A stretch of DNA of 14,566 bases, from positions 1 to 14,566 of the forward strand of contig MFXA01000064.1 of assembly GCA_001787455.1 (NCBI GenBank), read 5' to 3'. The stretch is from Candidatus Peregrinibacteria bacterium RIFCSPLOWO2_01_FULL_39_12. GTDB lineage: Bacteria > Patescibacteriota > Gracilibacteria > UBA1369 > LOWO2-01-FULL-3. A program made the position numbers and the translations under genes. The notes below the pieces were generated by a model, which was not told the origin of the DNA, ran no database searches, and saw only the letters and a list, made by a program, of their open reading frames with translations. Of the stretch, positions 13,502 through 14,566 are shown piece by piece. Positions within the stretch are counted from its first letter, which is position 1, and the number at the start of each line of letters is the position of its first letter.

Positions 13502-14566
13502 ATGGGTATCGGTAAGCTTATTCAACTGGCGATGGATGAATTTATTGATGGCCGGTTGGAAAAAGGGGTTCAAGATAAAAAAACTTCTTTAAAGTTTGTA
13601 CTAGATCAAACCCGGAAACACGTCCAAGGGATTATGGATAAAACTGTCGGGGATGATTTTTCTGTTGGAAGATTGGACGATCTGTGCGGGGCGCTTGATT
13701 CTGCTCCCGCTACTTTTGCCGCTCCGGTTCTTGAGTCTATTGGAGAGGGGACTTTAGAGAATGATATAATAAATTGTCGTCAATCTGTGAAATGGAAAAT
13801 TCTTATTGATGAGCTTAGAAGGGTTGTCCCAAGTGATGGAAGGCCTTTTAGTCCAAATGTGATCAAATCGGGAGATAACGAGTTGTATCGCGCACTGAGA
13901 TTGGCTCTAAAAAGGGAGTTTCCTGATGGTGGTTTTGACTGGGAGCTTTTGAGAAAAAAGTTGCCGGATGATTTGCAGGCCAGATACGAGTCGGACAAAA
14001 TTACTCTCGATGAAAGAAGGCGTTGCTTGGAAGAAAGTGCTAAAACAAATATTGAGAAGCTTGGTCTTTCGGGTGTAGTTGCCGGGCTGCACAATGATCC
14101 AAAGAAGCTGGCTTATTTTTTAGATATCGCCGGTTTCAACCTTGATGATAAGGATAGGGATAGGATTGTTTATGTTAGCTTCTCGGGGTTGAGACAGAAA
14201 AAATCTGACCCGAAACTGGATCGCTTGTTGTCGTCTTGTGTTAAAGTATTAGATCCCGTTGAGGTTACTTCTAATGTGCCCGGCATGACTGATCAGGGGC
14301 ATGTTACTTTGACGGTATCTGTGCCGAATGGCGCGAAGTATCTTCTTGTTCGTGGGCCGTGGAACAGAGATATTAAAGTTAATGGGAGTAAAGAGGTTAC
14401 TTTTGATGTAATTTTGACTCCCGGTGAAGAGAATAAAATAACTCTTCTTGCTTATGATGAGGAAGAGACTATGAGGTCGGATATTAAAGAAGTTGTAATT
14501 GCTCAAACCGGGGACGCTGTGGATCAAGATTGTTTGATCGATTTTTTGAAGGCTCTCGGAGAGCAA
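13502..14566 (+). CDS. Unrecognised protein with Ig-like beta-sandwich segment, 3'-partial
   Basis: An uninterrupted frame of 355 codons runs from ATG 13502 to the window edge without a stop. A TGA at 13496-13498 lies in frame just upstream, so this is the first possible ATG. I do not recognise the family. There is no signal peptide or membrane segment at the N-terminus (MGIGKLIQLAMDEF). Residues about 1-250 are hydrophilic and look helical, rich in charged residues, with no catalytic motif I can name. Residues about 252-336 look like an Ig-fold or glucodextranase-B-like domain: alternating beta-strand pattern (HVTLTVSVP, YLLVRGPW), then DVILTPGEENKITLLAYDEE and a final strand KEVVIAQ. The frame continues (DCLIDFLKALGEQ). 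It has its own promoter and lies directly downstream of ssrA, a frequent integration site for mobile elements, but no integrase or tmRNA-end repeat is visible here. Function unknown; it may be a large multidomain protein. Confidence 0.8.
   Translation, partial: MGIGKLIQLAMDEFIDGRLEKGVQDKKTSLKFVLDQTRKHVQGIMDKTVGDDFSVGRLDDLCGALDSAPATFAAPVLESIGEGTLENDIINCRQSVKWKILIDELRRVVPSDGRPFSPNVIKSGDNELYRALRLALKREFPDGGFDWELLRKKLPDDLQARYESDKITLDERRRCLEESAKTNIEKLGLSGVVAGLHNDPKKLAYFLDIAGFNLDDKDRDRIVYVSFSGLRQKKSDPKLDRLLSSCVKVLDPVEVTSNVPGMTDQGHVTLTVSVPNGAKYLLVRGPWNRDIKVNGSKEVTFDVILTPGEENKITLLAYDEEETMRSDIKEVVIAQTGDAVDQDCLIDFLKALGEQ

Noticed and set aside
14249..14566. Minus-strand open frame at the right edge
   Set aside because: It is antisense to the well-supported plus-strand frame 13502-14566, which has a promoter and a domain-like pattern; the minus frame has neither.
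1..14566. CRISPR arrays, insertion sequences or transposase genes
   Set aside because: No regularly spaced direct repeats, no transposase- or integrase-like product and no terminal inverted repeats flanking a gene were seen.

Overview
The window looks like a stretch of an AT-rich bacterial chromosome made mostly of core housekeeping genes. TAA and TAG stops are seen, no gene needs UGA read as sense, and genes are tightly packed. Several traits suggest a reduced-genome, Patescibacteria (CPR)-like bacterium: a short Mur ligase without the usual N-terminal substrate domain, a RNase Y-YtxH-VanW cluster, almost no Shine-Dalgarno sequences, and a long unusual tmRNA tag. This placement is inference; no 16S gene or other decisive marker is present.

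Layout. (1) 1-638, plus: ribosomal proteins L35 (5' end outside the window, with an extended C-terminus) and L20. (2) 686-4503, plus: a tight cluster of a MurF-type ligase, DNA polymerase III delta' (holB), the Fe-S protein RicT/YaaT and a membrane-anchored TPR protein. holB followed by ricT is also the Bacillus order. (3) 4490-8137, minus: RNase Y, then a YtxH-like membrane protein, then a large VanW/YoaR-type envelope protein; ytxH and vanW overlap by 23 bases. This block converges on the TPR gene with a 14-base overlap. (4) 8138-8453: a very AT-rich divergent spacer with a good promoter for dnaN. (5) 8454-12832, plus: the sliding clamp dnaN and the transcription-repair coupling factor mfd, 11 bases apart. 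(6) 12838-13276, plus: a one-piece tmRNA beginning 5 bases after the mfd stop, with a clear 26-codon tag frame. (7) 13277-13501: hairpins and a good sigma70-type promoter. (8) 13502 to the window end: an open, unrecognised gene of at least 355 codons with an Ig-like beta-sandwich segment.

Functional links. RicT and RNase Y lie in the same neighbourhood; in Bacillus, RicT is part of the complex that guides RNase Y processing. HolB and DnaN belong to the same replisome (clamp loader and clamp). Mfd rescues stalled RNA polymerases and tmRNA rescues stalled ribosomes, and they sit end to end here. The most unusual items are the long alanine/arginine-rich tmRNA tag with overlapping palindromes at its resume codon, the unknown gene after ssrA, and the ricT-rny proximity. 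I found no clear multi-gene novel system such as a CRISPR array, transposon or defence island.
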